Positions 1-8,309 of a stretch of DNA of 45,863 nt are shown piece after piece (position 1 is the stretch's first letter; every line of letters begins with the position of its first letter). Both the position numbers and the translations under genes were made by a program. This DNA comes from JAVBOD01 sp031551045 (GTDB lineage Bacteria; Bacteroidota; Bacteroidia; Bacteroidales; UBA932). The notes beneath the pieces are model-generated. The model did not search any database and was not told where the DNA came from. It was given only the letters and a program-made list of their open reading frames with translations. The stretch lies in the NCBI GenBank assembly GCA_031551045.1, contig JAVBOD010000082.1, positions 1 through 45,863 of the forward strand, given 5' to 3'.

Positions 1-8
1 TATATTTG
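1..8 (+). promoter_or_regulatory. -7 promoter element of the aminopeptidase gene
   Basis: TATATTTG matches the Bacteroidetes -7 consensus TAnnTTTG exactly and lies about 33 bp before the start codon chosen for the aminopeptidase. The -33 element would fall outside the window, so only half of the promoter is visible. Confidence 0.5.
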
Positions 9-40
9 TACAATTACTAATCAATTAAAATGTAATGCTT

Positions 41-1420
41 ATGTTTACAAAAGAAACGTATATTAATAGAAGAGCCCGCTTGAAAAAAGACGTAGGCTCG
101 GGAATTTTGCTGTTCTTCGGCAACGACGAATGCGGGATGAACTATGCCGATAATACCTATCACTTCCGCCAGGATTCTACATTTTTATATTTCTTCGGTT
201 CGGACTATGCCGGTTTGTCGGCCATTATTGATATTGACGCCGATAAAGAAATTATCTTCGGCGACGAATTGACCATCGATGCGATTGTGTGGATGGGCAC
301 GCAACCTACTATTAAAGAGAAAAGCGACCGGGTGGGCATCTCGCTCACACAACCGGCGAAAGAGTTGGGCGCCTACCTGAAAGCCGCTACGGCAAAGGGA
401 CAAAAGATACATTACTTGCCGCCCTACCGCGCCGAACATAATGTGAAATTGCTGGATTTGCTGAATATTCCTATTGCACAGCAAACGGCCGGAGTGTCGG
501 TGGACTTTATCAAGGCCGTAGTCAATCAACGGAACTACAAGTCGGCGGAAGAAATAGCCGAAATCAATAAAGCGGCGCTTACTTCGGCAGAAATGCACCT
601 CACGGCCATGCGTATGGCGCGCCCGGGCATGAAAGAAGAAGAAATTGCCGCCGCCGTTACCGAAGTGGCCATGCGCCATGGAGGCAACTTATCGTTCCCG
701 GTAATTGCAACCGTGCATGGCGAAACGCTTCATAATCACTATCATGGCAATACGCTGAAAGAAGGCGATATGTTTTTGCTGGATGCCGGCGCCGAAACGG
801 CGAATCACTATTGCGGCGATTTGACTTCGACCATTCCGGTGGGCAAAAAATTCACCGACCGCCAAAAAACCGTTTACGAAATTGTACTCGATGCACACAC
901 GCAAGCCGTGGCAGCGCTGAAACCCGGAAAACCCTATCGCGATGTTTACAACCTTGCCTGCAAAGTAATCGGCGAAGGCATGAAATCCATCGGGCTGATG
1001 AAAGGCGACATTGACGAAGCGGTGAACGTGGGCGCGGTGGCTATGTTTTTCCAATGCGGCTTGGGCCACATGATGGGTATGGATGTGCACGACATGGAAA
1101 ACCTCGGCGAAGTGTGGGTGGGCTACAATGGCGAACCGAAAAGCACGCGCTTTGGTATAAAATCATTACGCTTGGCGCGTCCGCTGGAGACAGGCTTTGT
1201 GCTCACGGTAGAGCCCGGTGTGTATATGATTCCGGAATTGATGGACATGTGGAGAGCCGAAAAACGCTTCGAACAATTCCTCAATTACGATGCGCTGGAA
1301 AAATACAAAGATTTCGGAGGTATCCGTATCGAAGAAGACTTTGTGATTACCGAAACCGGCGCCCGTCAGTTAGGGAAAGCGCTTCCGAAGCGAGTGGCCG
1401 AAGTAGAGGCCATGCGGTAA
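41..1420 (+). CDS. pepP: Xaa-Pro aminopeptidase (aminopeptidase P family, M24B)
   Basis: Cytosolic metallopeptidase expected to remove the N-terminal residue from peptides with proline in second position. The N-terminal half is a creatinase-like domain. The C-terminal half has the pita-bread catalytic fold with its five metal ligands visible: Asp in LLDAG, Asp in CGDLT, His in GLGHMMG, Glu in TVEPGVY and Glu in RIEEDF. Length (about 459 residues) is normal for the family. An ATG two codons upstream (35) is possible; I chose 41 because family members typically begin with M-F-[ST]-K-E. The gene stands alone behind its own promoter and ends in a terminator shared with the convergent lpxA. The family call is firm; exact substrate preference is inferred. 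Confidence 0.93.
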   Translation: MFTKETYINRRARLKKDVGSGILLFFGNDECGMNYADNTYHFRQDSTFLYFFGSDYAGLSAIIDIDADKEIIFGDELTIDAIVWMGTQPTIKEKSDRVGISLTQPAKELGAYLKAATAKGQKIHYLPPYRAEHNVKLLDLLNIPIAQQTAGVSVDFIKAVVNQRNYKSAEEIAEINKAALTSAEMHLTAMRMARPGMKEEEIAAAVTEVAMRHGGNLSFPVIATVHGETLHNHYHGNTLKEGDMFLLDAGAETANHYCGDLTSTIPVGKKFTDRQKTVYEIVLDAHTQAVAALKPGKPYRDVYNLACKVIGEGMKSIGLMKGDIDEAVNVGAVAMFFQCGLGHMMGMDVHDMENLGEVWVGYNGEPKSTRFGIKSLRLARPLETGFVLTVEPGVYMIPELMDMWRAEKRFEQFLNYDALEKYKDFGGIRIEEDFVITETGARQLGKALPKRVAEVEAMR

Positions 1421-1423
1421 AAC

Positions 1424-1459
1424 AAAAAATCCCCGGCAATTCATGCTGGGGATTTTTTT
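1424..1459. terminator. Bidirectional rho-independent terminator between pepP and lpxA
   Basis: The arms AAAAAATCCCCGGCA and TGCTGGGGATTTTTT pair over 15 bp with one wobble around a 5-nt loop. A-rich and T-rich ends flank the stem, so it can terminate transcription on both strands between these convergent genes. Confidence 0.85.
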
Positions 1460-1477
1460 GTTATCTTGTTCGCTACC

Positions 1478-2275
1478 TTAATCTTCTTCATTTAAGCCGT
1501 CAGCCACACTCTTAATAATTCCCCGCTTGGAGCTGCGGATAAAAGAGAGAATCGTATCTCGTTCGGAAGATGGGGCAAAATCGGCTTCTACCTTATTACA
1601 GGCATCCGAAATATTAAGCCCGCTTTGGTAAATTACTTTATAGATATTGCTGATTTCTGTAATTTTCTCATTGCTGAATCCACGGCGGCGAAGCCCTATA
1701 ATGTTTACGCCTCCAAACGCTAAAGGGCGGCGTCCGGCTAATGCATAAGGGGGAACATCTTTACTGAACATGGAGCCGCCGGAAATCATCACATGAGCGC
1801 CAATACGGGTGAATTGATGCGCTCCCGACGAACCTCCGATAATGGCATGCTCATCTACCTCTACTTCGCCGGCTAAGCCGACAAAACTCGACATCACTAC
1901 ATTATCGGCTACACGGCAGTCATGGGCGATATGTACATATGACATCAGCAGGCAGTTGTTACCCACCTTTGTTACATTTTTTCCACTGGCAGCTGTGCCG
2001 CGGTTGACGGTCACATATTCACGTAACGTGGTGTTATCGCCAATTTCTACGTAGGTTATTTCTCCTTGGAATTTCAAATCTTGAGGTTCTGCCCCAATTA
2101 CAGCCCCGGGAAATATTTTACAATTCTTCCCGATTTTTACATAATCCATAATGGTCACATTCGGACCGATCCAAGTTCCTTCTCCGATTTCCACATGCTC
2201 GGCAATAGTGGTAAATGGTTCCACCGTTACATTTTTGCCCAACTTGGCATTTGGATGTATGTTTCTTAATTCCAT
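1478..2275 (-). CDS. lpxA: Acyl-ACP--UDP-N-acetylglucosamine O-acyltransferase (LpxA)
   Basis: First step of lipid A synthesis in the cytoplasm: transfer of a 3-hydroxyacyl chain from acyl-ACP to UDP-GlcNAc. The N-terminal two thirds consists of hexapeptide repeats (patterns such as IGEGTWIGPNVTI and IGDNTTLREYVTV) that form a left-handed beta helix. The catalytic histidine lies in YVHIAHDCRV. The C-terminal helical segment (LRRRGFSNEKI and following) is typical of LpxA and contributes to trimer and ACP contacts. At 265 residues it is the usual size. It begins 13 bp after lpxC/fabZ ends, so the two are very likely cotranscribed. Confidence 0.96.
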   Translation of the reverse strand: MELRNIHPNAKLGKNVTVEPFTTIAEHVEIGEGTWIGPNVTIMDYVKIGKNCKIFPGAVIGAEPQDLKFQGEITYVEIGDNTTLREYVTVNRGTAASGKNVTKVGNNCLLMSYVHIAHDCRVADNVVMSSFVGLAGEVEVDEHAIIGGSSGAHQFTRIGAHVMISGGSMFSKDVPPYALAGRRPLAFGGVNIIGLRRRGFSNEKITEISNIYKVIYQSGLNISDACNKVEADFAPSSERDTILSFIRSSKRGIIKSVADGLNEED

Positions 2276-2288
2276 ATTGAGAGTTTTA

Positions 2289-3686
2289 TTATCCTTTGTT
2301 TTTTATCACTTGCGCCATCATTTCGCCTTCTACGGCTAAGGTATCGCCTACGAATATTTGTCCTTGCATCGATACAATACCGCGGCGGATGGGTTCCATA
2401 AGTTCAAGTTTCATTACTAATGTATCGCCCGGAACAACTTTCCGTTTGAATTTCACATTATCAATTTTCATGAAATAAGTGGAGTAATTTTCAGGGTCGG
2501 AAACACTGCCCAGCACTAAAATACCCCCTACTTGCGACATGGCTTCTACCATTAGCACGCCCGGCATAACAGGCTCTTCAGGAAAATGCCCTACGAAGAA
2601 CGGTTCGTTCATCGTTATATTTTTGACGCCGATTACACAATCGGTTGACCGGTGAATAATTTTATCCACTAATAAGAACGGCGGGCGGTGCGGTAATAAT
2701 TTTTTGATGCCGTTGATATCAATCAGTGGTTCTTCGTTTGGATTATAGCGGGGAGCAATAGGCCGCAGCGCTTCTTTTTTTGCCAACTTACGTATTGCCT
2801 TTGCAACCAAGGTGTTGATTTGATGCCCCGGTTTCGTAGCAATAATTTTACCTTTAACCGGGAATCCGATTAAGGCGAAATCACCCATTAAATCAAGCAA
2901 TTTGTGGCGTGCTATTTCATTAGGGAAGCGTAGTTCCAAATTATTTAAATAGCCGGCCGGAACACGTTCGACTTTCGGTTTATTAAATAATGAAGCCACG
3001 CGGTCGAGCTCTTCCTGCGGAACAGGATTTTCTACAATCACAATGGCGTTTTCCATATCGCCGCCCTTGATAAGATTGTTCTTGAACAGCGGCTCCAGTT
3101 CATGAAAAAACACGAAGGTGCGGCAAGAAGCTATTTGTTCGGCAAATTCATCCAAACTGTTGAGCCGTGCGTATTGATTACCTACCACATGTGAGTTGTA
3201 GTCAATCATTAAATCGACACTAAAGTCATCATAAGGAAGGAGGACAATTTCTTTATTCGTTGCCTCGTCGCGATAAACTAATTTTTCTTTTATCTCGTAG
3301 ATATACCGTTTTTCGTCCAGTTCCCGGATACCGGCCTTCAGGATTTCTTCCGCATAAAAACGGGCGCTTCCATCCAAGATCGGCAATTCGGGGGCATTTA
3401 CTTTTATCAATGCATTATCTATTTCTAAGCCGAATAACGTCGCCATGAGATGCTCGATGGTGCTTATCTTCACACCATTGCTTTCTAATGTAGTGCTACG
3501 CGCTGTAGCCGTGACATTGTCGGCCACGGCATCAATAATCGGTTGGTTAGGTAAATCTATGCGTTGGAATTTAATACCATGATTAGCTGCTGCCGGGCAT
3601 ATAGTCATTTCCGAATGGAGCCCCGTATGCAGTCCTTGGCCTTTGAAAGAAACTTCTTTTTTAAGTGTTTGCTGTTTTAATTGCAT
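2289..3686 (-). CDS. lpxC/fabZ: Bifunctional LpxC deacetylase / FabZ dehydratase
   Basis: Fusion of two enzymes, about 465 residues. The N-terminal part (about 1-305) is UDP-3-O-acyl-N-acetylglucosamine deacetylase, the committed step of lipid A synthesis; zinc and catalytic motifs are visible in TIEHLMATLFG, RHKLLDLMGDFAL and KPGHQINT. The C-terminal part (about 320-465) is the hot-dog-fold 3-hydroxyacyl-ACP dehydratase FabZ, with its catalytic His in VGHFPEEPVMPGVL and Glu in VEAMSQVGG. The reading frame is open 50 codons further upstream, but that stretch crosses a dispersed repeat and a promoter, so I place the start at the ATG giving MQLKQQTLKKEVSF. This fusion is known in Bacteroidetes. 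It couples fatty acid chain production and lipid A commitment in one polypeptide. Confidence 0.95.
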   Translation of the reverse strand: MQLKQQTLKKEVSFKGQGLHTGLHSEMTICPAAANHGIKFQRIDLPNQPIIDAVADNVTATARSTTLESNGVKISTIEHLMATLFGLEIDNALIKVNAPELPILDGSARFYAEEILKAGIRELDEKRYIYEIKEKLVYRDEATNKEIVLLPYDDFSVDLMIDYNSHVVGNQYARLNSLDEFAEQIASCRTFVFFHELEPLFKNNLIKGGDMENAIVIVENPVPQEELDRVASLFNKPKVERVPAGYLNNLELRFPNEIARHKLLDLMGDFALIGFPVKGKIIATKPGHQINTLVAKAIRKLAKKEALRPIAPRYNPNEEPLIDINGIKKLLPHRPPFLLVDKIIHRSTDCVIGVKNITMNEPFFVGHFPEEPVMPGVLMVEAMSQVGGILVLGSVSDPENYSTYFMKIDNVKFKRKVVPGDTLVMKLELMEPIRRGIVSMQGQIFVGDTLAVEGEMMAQVIKNKG

Positions 3687-3712
3687 GTTAAACTTTATTA
3701 GGCAATAATCCG

Positions 3713-3720
3713 CAAAATTA
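3713..3720 (-). promoter_or_regulatory. Possible -7 element for lpxC/fabZ-lpxA
   Basis: Read on the minus strand this is TAATTTTG, matching TAnnTTTG, 26 bp before the lpxC/fabZ start. I do not see a good -33 TTTG at the right distance. It would allow lpxC/fabZ-lpxA to be transcribed separately from lpxD. Confidence 0.4.
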
Positions 3721-3723
3721 TGT

Positions 3724-3759
3724 AAAAAAAATGGAATAGCAGCTATAGCCTTCCATTTT
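3724..3759 (-). terminator. Terminator-like hairpin between lpxD and lpxC/fabZ
   Basis: On the minus strand AAAATGGAA pairs with TTCCATTTT (9 bp, 14-nt loop) and runs straight into a T tract. It lies inside the lpx gene series, just before the putative lpxC promoter, so it could partly uncouple lpxD from the genes downstream. Confidence 0.5.
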
Positions 3760-3815
3760 GCTGAATAATAAGTGATTGAGGGATATTGGTGATGAGGTGG
3801 CGTTTTCTTCGGATG

Positions 3816-3894
3816 CGTCATTACAAGTGCAAGCAAGCAATCTTATCCTTAAACATAGATTGCTTTTCCGCTTTTCAACCTCTTTGCAATGACG
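3816..3894. repeat. Dispersed palindromic repeat (CGTCATT...AATGACG type)
   Basis: The outer arms CGTCATTACAA and TTGCAATGACG nearly match, and an inner perfect pair AGCAATCT/AGATTGCT (3836-3843 and 3857-3864) makes a nested hairpin. This layout is the widespread interspersed repeat class with a CGTCATTGC edge and an AGCAATCT core. It occupies much of the 226-bp gap between lpxD and lpxC/fabZ. Confidence 0.7.
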
Positions 3895-3912
3895 GTGTTT
3901 TGCCACTTCCTG

Positions 3913-4944
3913 CTATTTACTGTTCTGCGCTTTCTCCAAACTTTCCAAGCGTTTTACGAAGTCGGGTAATTTGCGGAACAGGGCATAGGCCTTGAAATAA
4001 GTAGCCGCATTAATTGCAGGAGAGCCGATAATGGTTTGACTCGGCTCTTTAACCGTATAACTAATCCCCGCTTGTGCGCCGGATTGTGTGCCGTCGGCCA
4101 CGGTAATATGTCCGGCAACGCCGACTTGTCCGCCGAACATACATTGTTTTCCTATTTTGGTAGAACCGGCAATGCCTGTTTGTGCGGCAATCACTGTATT
4201 TTCGCCGATTTCCACATTGTGCGCCACCTGAATCAAATTGTCTAATTTCACCCCTTTGCGAATAATCGTCGAGTCCATCGTCGCGCGGTCAACCACCGTG
4301 TTAGCGCCGATTTCCACATTATCTTCAAGGATAACGTTTCCCATCTGTGGAATTTTCTTGTAACTGCCATCGGCCGTTGGGGCAAAGCCGAAACCGTCGG
4401 ACCCAATCACAGCGTTGGAGTGGATGATACAATTATCGCCAATGCGGCATCCTTGGTAAATGCGTACGCCCGGATAGAACATGCAATTATCGCCCACCGT
4501 AACGCCATCGCCGATATATACTTGCGGGAATATTTTGCAATTTTTCCCGATGTTCGATTTGCTTCCGATATAAGCATGCGAACCCACCCACGAACCTTTT
4601 CCGACTTTGGCGCTCCATGCGATTTTGGCGCTCCATGCCCTTCCTTTTTTGTGGAATGTTTTGAGGGAGTTGTATAAATCGAGCAGCGCGGCAATACTTT
4701 CGTAAGCATTATCAACCCTAATAAGGGTACAGGAAACCGGTTGCTTCAGCTCGAACGAACGGTTGAGCAGCACAATGGATGCTTTGGTGGTGTAGAGGTA
4801 CTGTTCGTATTTGGGATTGGCCAAGAAACAGACCGTGCCGGGCCTGCCCTGTTCAATGCGTGCAAATGTCGATGCGCTGGCTTCGGGATTTCCTTCAATC
4901 GTGCCGTGTAGATAGTCGGCTAAAGTGCTTGCGGTGAAATTCAT
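3913..4944 (-). CDS. lpxD: UDP-3-O-acylglucosamine N-acyltransferase (LpxD)
   Basis: Third step of lipid A synthesis: N-acylation of UDP-3-O-acyl-glucosamine from acyl-ACP. The N-terminal domain (about 1-100, with FLANPKYEQYLY and TTKASIVL) is the uridine-binding domain. Residues about 105-310 are hexapeptide repeats forming a left-handed beta helix. The catalytic histidine lies in LIQVAHNVEIG. The C-terminal helix (YFKAYALFRKLPDFVKRLESL) is typical. Length 343 is normal. One small oddity is a short direct duplication at about 4603-4632 that gives AWSAK twice at the start of the helix. Conserved gene order HD-lpxD-lpxC/fabZ-lpxA supports the call. Confidence 0.95.
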   Translation of the reverse strand: MNFTASTLADYLHGTIEGNPEASASTFARIEQGRPGTVCFLANPKYEQYLYTTKASIVLLNRSFELKQPVSCTLIRVDNAYESIAALLDLYNSLKTFHKKGRAWSAKIAWSAKVGKGSWVGSHAYIGSKSNIGKNCKIFPQVYIGDGVTVGDNCMFYPGVRIYQGCRIGDNCIIHSNAVIGSDGFGFAPTADGSYKKIPQMGNVILEDNVEIGANTVVDRATMDSTIIRKGVKLDNLIQVAHNVEIGENTVIAAQTGIAGSTKIGKQCMFGGQVGVAGHITVADGTQSGAQAGISYTVKEPSQTIIGSPAINAATYFKAYALFRKLPDFVKRLESLEKAQNSK

Positions 4945-4949
4945 ATTCT

Positions 4950-5040
4950 TCTTAATGTTGAATGATAATGGATGTTAGATAGTTGATTTTTGATAGTAGA
5001 TATCGGATATCATCTGGTATCCGGTAGCTGAAATCCGTTA
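4950..5040. repeat. Degenerate GAT/ATC-rich intergenic sequence
   Basis: The stretch is made of imperfect copies of words such as GGATGTTAGAT, GATATCGGATATC and GGTATCCGGT. It runs into the last codons of the HD phosphohydrolase gene. Similar sequence occurs at about 26058-26092, so it looks like a degenerate dispersed repeat of this genome. Confidence 0.4.
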
Positions 5041-6260
5041 TCCGCCTTCGGGTAACAGAGGAAATATTTTTTAGTGATACCGGAAAACGCTTGTGCGCTC
5101 AGCATATCCGAGGCTTCGTAAATATCGCGCAATTCGCCGTTGCTGTAGCGGATAAAAATTTTTTCATTACCTCCGTCATAAGCTTTATTCGAAATATAAT
5201 CCGATTGTACGAAATAATCCGTTTCTTCGGCTGTCAGCGATAATCGTTGTTGTATTTCCGATTTTTTTTGCTCCACATCAGAAGGATGGAAAGGCGTATC
5301 GCGTATTTCTATTTTGAATAAGCGTCGGGCAATCAGCATACGGCAAAGGCTTTGCAATATTTTGTCGTCACAGGCGCTCCACACTTTAAGGGCGCAGGTG
5401 ATGTCGCTATCGTCTAACTTGGCAAAAATATCAAGTGCATTTTTCGTTTCAAATTCTTCTATCGTTACATCGTTTTTCAGCAAAAATGCCAATGCCGGCG
5501 AGGCAAATAAATCATACCCTTTTTGCATCAGTTTCCTGGCGCGGCGAAGAATTTGCAAAAGCACCTGGTCGGCGGCAATCACCGTTTTATGTAGGTAAAC
5601 CTGCCAGTACATCAAGCGGCGCGAAATAAGGAATTTTTCTACTGAATAAATGCCCTTGGCCTCCACCACCAGTTTGTCGCCGGCCACGTCGAGCATTTTG
5701 ATGATGCGTTCCACGCCAATCATCCCTTCGGCCACACCCGAGAAAAAACTGTCGCGTCGCAGATAGTCGAGCCGGTCAACATCCAATTGCCCCGATATTA
5801 ATTGATGCAGGAATTTTTTGGGATGCCTATTCTCAAAAATGGCGATAGCCGTGTCCAATTGCCCGTTGAATTGTTTATTCAACCGTTTCATGAAGGCAAT
5901 GGAAATTTCTTCGTGTGAAATATTATGTACAATGCTCGATTCCAATGTATGGCTGAACGGCCCGTGCCCGATGTCATGCAGCAGAATGGCGCAGGCAGCC
6001 GCTTCGGCTTCTTTATCCGTAATATCATGTCCTTTGGAACGCAATGCTTCTACCGCCTGATGCATCAGGTGCATAGCGCCCAGTGCATGGCTGAGGCGCG
6101 AATGCCGTGCGCCGGGATATACCAGATAACTTAACCCTGCTTGTTTGATATCGCGTAAACGCTGCAAATAAGGATGCGACAGCAAATCGTACACCAACCC
6201 TGCCGGAATGTCGATAAATCCATGAACAGGGTCGTTAATGATTTTTTTCTTACTAATCAT
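5010..6260 (-). CDS. HD-domain phosphohydrolase (dNTPase/SAMHD1-like)
   Basis: Cytosolic HD-superfamily metal-dependent phosphohydrolase, about 416 residues. The N-terminal half carries the HD metal ligands: His in the ARHSRLSHALG stretch, the HDIGHGPFSH motif, and Asp in QLDVDRLDYLRRDS. This arrangement is shared with deoxynucleotide triphosphohydrolases such as SAMHD1, but the true substrate cannot be read from the sequence. I start at the ATG giving MISKKKIINDPVHGFI, five codons inside the longest reading, because HGFI-type starts are usual. It precedes lpxD by 65 bp, an arrangement known in Bacteroidales. Its last residues are encoded by repeat-like DNA. Confidence 0.85.
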   Translation of the reverse strand: MISKKKIINDPVHGFIDIPAGLVYDLLSHPYLQRLRDIKQAGLSYLVYPGARHSRLSHALGAMHLMHQAVEALRSKGHDITDKEAEAAACAILLHDIGHGPFSHTLESSIVHNISHEEISIAFMKRLNKQFNGQLDTAIAIFENRHPKKFLHQLISGQLDVDRLDYLRRDSFFSGVAEGMIGVERIIKMLDVAGDKLVVEAKGIYSVEKFLISRRLMYWQVYLHKTVIAADQVLLQILRRARKLMQKGYDLFASPALAFLLKNDVTIEEFETKNALDIFAKLDDSDITCALKVWSACDDKILQSLCRMLIARRLFKIEIRDTPFHPSDVEQKKSEIQQRLSLTAEETDYFVQSDYISNKAYDGGNEKIFIRYSNGELRDIYEASDMLSAQAFSGITKKYFLCYPKADNGFQLPDTR

Positions 6261-6429
6261 GCTGTAAAGATACAAGGAATTTTCCGAATAGTAAATTTGC
6301 CCTCATTTTGCTTTTATGAGGCAGCTATGCCTGTAAAAATTTTATTCACCGTGCAGCGTTTTAGGGGGCTTGTGCATCTTATAAATGATATGCTTGCGAA
6401 GTCTCTTGCTGTTGAATTTCTTTGAGAAA

Positions 6430-6461
6430 TTTGGATAATTCGATAAGTCTCACTACCTTTG
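6430..6461 (+). promoter_or_regulatory. Promoter of rimP-nusA-infB
   Basis: TTTG at 6430-6433 and TACCTTTG at 6454-6461, separated by 20 bp, fit the Bacteroidetes primary sigma consensus. Transcription would start near 6468 and leave a leader of about 60 nt before rimP. Confidence 0.75.
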
Positions 6462-6493
6462 TAGCATCATTGAGCCAAATTGACGAGAAAAAT

Positions 6494-6516
6494 GAGGGGA
6501 CGGTAGTCCCCTTCTT
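6494..6516 (+). promoter_or_regulatory. Leader hairpin, possible attenuator of rimP-nusA-infB
   Basis: GAGGGGAC pairs with GTCCCCTT (one wobble) around the tetraloop GGTA and is followed by TTCTTTT. It sits between the promoter and the rimP start, 13 nt before the ATG. A stable GC stem plus a U-rich stretch is what a leader terminator would look like, and the operon encodes NusA, itself a termination factor. Confidence 0.55.
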
Positions 6517-6528
6517 TTATACAAAAAT

Positions 6529-6996
6529 ATGATAACAAAAGAGCAAATAGCACAAATAGTAACGCACTTTCTGGAAAAGAGCGACACTTTTTTAGTGTCT
6601 GTGAAAGTGAGTGCAGCCAATGAAATCGAAGTGATGGTGGATAACCTTCATGGTGTTGACCTTGACCAGTGTGTAGGCATCAGCCGGGCCATTGAAGCGG
6701 CGCTCAACCGTGATGAGGAAGATTTCGAATTAACGGTCTCATCGGCCGGTTTAGACCAACCGCTGCAAGTGTTTCCGCAGTATCTGAAATATGTGGGACA
6801 GGAAGTGGAAGTATTGTTGCGTTCCGGTAAAAAGGTAGTGGCTACACTGGTAGAAGCTGCGCCGGAAAAGTTGAGCCTGCGCTATGAAACCATGCAGGCG
6901 GAAGAAGGAAAAAAACGTAAAAAAAAGGGAACGGTGACCGAAGAGTTTCGCATGGACGATATAAAGAGCACCAAACCTTATATTGATTTTAAATAA
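6529..6996 (+). CDS. rimP: Ribosome maturation factor RimP
   Basis: Cytosolic factor needed for late 30S subunit assembly. The 155 residues fit the two-domain RimP fold: an alpha/beta N-terminal domain (about 1-80, with VDLDQCVGISRAIEAAL and FELTVSSAGLDQPL) and an SH3-like C-terminal domain (about 85-155), here ending in a basic Lys-rich stretch. It is first in the classic rimP-nusA-infB order, 20 bp before nusA. Confidence 0.93.
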   Translation: MITKEQIAQIVTHFLEKSDTFLVSVKVSAANEIEVMVDNLHGVDLDQCVGISRAIEAALNRDEEDFELTVSSAGLDQPLQVFPQYLKYVGQEVEVLLRSGKKVVATLVEAAPEKLSLRYETMQAEEGKKRKKKGTVTEEFRMDDIKSTKPYIDFK

Positions 6997-7016
6997 AACA
7001 TTAAAAATTACATACA

Positions 7017-8249
7017 ATGGAAGGCTTAAATTTAGTAAGCACATTTGCCGAATTTAAAGAACTGAAAAACATTGACCGCCCCACGATGATGAGTGTGTTG
7101 GAAGATGTTTTCCGCAGCTTGCTCACGAAAATGTACGGAAATGCCGATAATTTCAGTATTACGATTAATATTGATAAAGGCGACTTCGAGATTCTGCGCA
7201 ACCGGATAGTCGTGGAGAAAGTGGAAGATTCCAATACGGAAATTTCGCTGAAAGATGCCCAGAAAATTGATGACACCTTTGAAATCGGCGAAGAAGTGGC
7301 CGATAAAATAGACGTGGCACAATTCGGCCGTCGTGGAATTTTGGCGTTGCGCCAGAATCTGGCCGGCCGTATCATGGATATCGAAAAAGCGAATTTATTT
7401 AATAAATATAAGGAACGTGTCGGCGAAATTATTACCGGTGAAGTGTATCAGGTGTGGAAAAAAGAAGTCCTGATTTTAGATGATGAAGGTAATGAATTAT
7501 TGTTGCCGAAATCGGAACAAATTCCGTCCGACTTTTTCCGCAAAGGAGACACTGTGCGTGCTGTAGTGGTAAAAGTAGAGATGAAGAATAACACTCCGGT
7601 AATTATTCTTTCGCGTACGGCTTCTACTTTCCTGGAACGCCTGTTTGAGCAGGAAGTTCCTGAAATTTATGACGGGCTTATTACTATTAAGAAAATTGTA
7701 CGTGTGCCCGGCGAACGGGCCAAAGTAGCCGTAGAATCTTATGACGACCGTATTGATCCGGTGGGCGCCTGCGTGGGAGTGAAAGGCTCGCGTATTCATG
7801 GAATTGTTCGAGAATTGCGTAATGAAAATATAGACGTTATCAATTGGACCAGCAATGTCGAATTATTGATTCGCCGTGCCTTGAGCCCGGCAAAAATTTC
7901 TGCTATCAAAATCAACGAAGAAACGAAGCGGGTAGGGGTTTATTTGAAACCTAACGAAGTATCGCTGGCAATCGGTAAAGGCGGTTTAAATATTAAACTG
8001 GCCAGCATGTTGGTAGGGTATGAAATTGATGTATATCGCGACATTGATGAAGATGAAGAAGATGTTCGCCTGGATGAATTTAGTGACGAGATAGAAGCTT
8101 GGGTATTGGATGCCCTGAAAGCTATCGGATGCGATACCGCTAAGAGTGTGTTGGCTATTCCGGCCGAAGAATTGGGCAAGCGCGCCGACCTCGAAGAGGA
8201 AACGGTGGAAGAAGTATTGCGCATCCTGAAATCGGAATTTGAAGAATAG
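7017..8249 (+). CDS. nusA: Transcription termination/antitermination factor NusA
   Basis: RNA-polymerase-bound elongation factor affecting pausing, termination and antitermination. The order is NusA N-terminal domain (about 1-130), S1 RNA-binding domain (about 135-200, GEVYQVWKKEVLIL), then two KH domains (VGACVGVKGSRIHGIVREL and SLAIGKGGLNIKLASML). It ends with an acidic linker and a short helical region with DEFSDEIEAW. At 410 residues it resembles other Bacteroidetes forms, which lack the full acidic-repeat tail of E. coli NusA. It is cotranscribed with rimP and, after a 60-bp gap, infB. Confidence 0.95.
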   Translation: MEGLNLVSTFAEFKELKNIDRPTMMSVLEDVFRSLLTKMYGNADNFSITINIDKGDFEILRNRIVVEKVEDSNTEISLKDAQKIDDTFEIGEEVADKIDVAQFGRRGILALRQNLAGRIMDIEKANLFNKYKERVGEIITGEVYQVWKKEVLILDDEGNELLLPKSEQIPSDFFRKGDTVRAVVVKVEMKNNTPVIILSRTASTFLERLFEQEVPEIYDGLITIKKIVRVPGERAKVAVESYDDRIDPVGACVGVKGSRIHGIVRELRNENIDVINWTSNVELLIRRALSPAKISAIKINEETKRVGVYLKPNEVSLAIGKGGLNIKLASMLVGYEIDVYRDIDEDEEDVRLDEFSDEIEAWVLDALKAIGCDTAKSVLAIPAEELGKRADLEEETVEEVLRILKSEFEE

Positions 8250-8309
8250 TCCATAAGCATTGACGAAAGGAAAATTAGATGTCGAAATAAAAATTAAGGG
8301 AACAAACAC

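Noticed and set aside
3687..3836. 50-codon N-terminal extension of LpxC/FabZ
   Set aside because: It runs through a dispersed repeat, hairpin and promoter box and has no similarity to LpxC.
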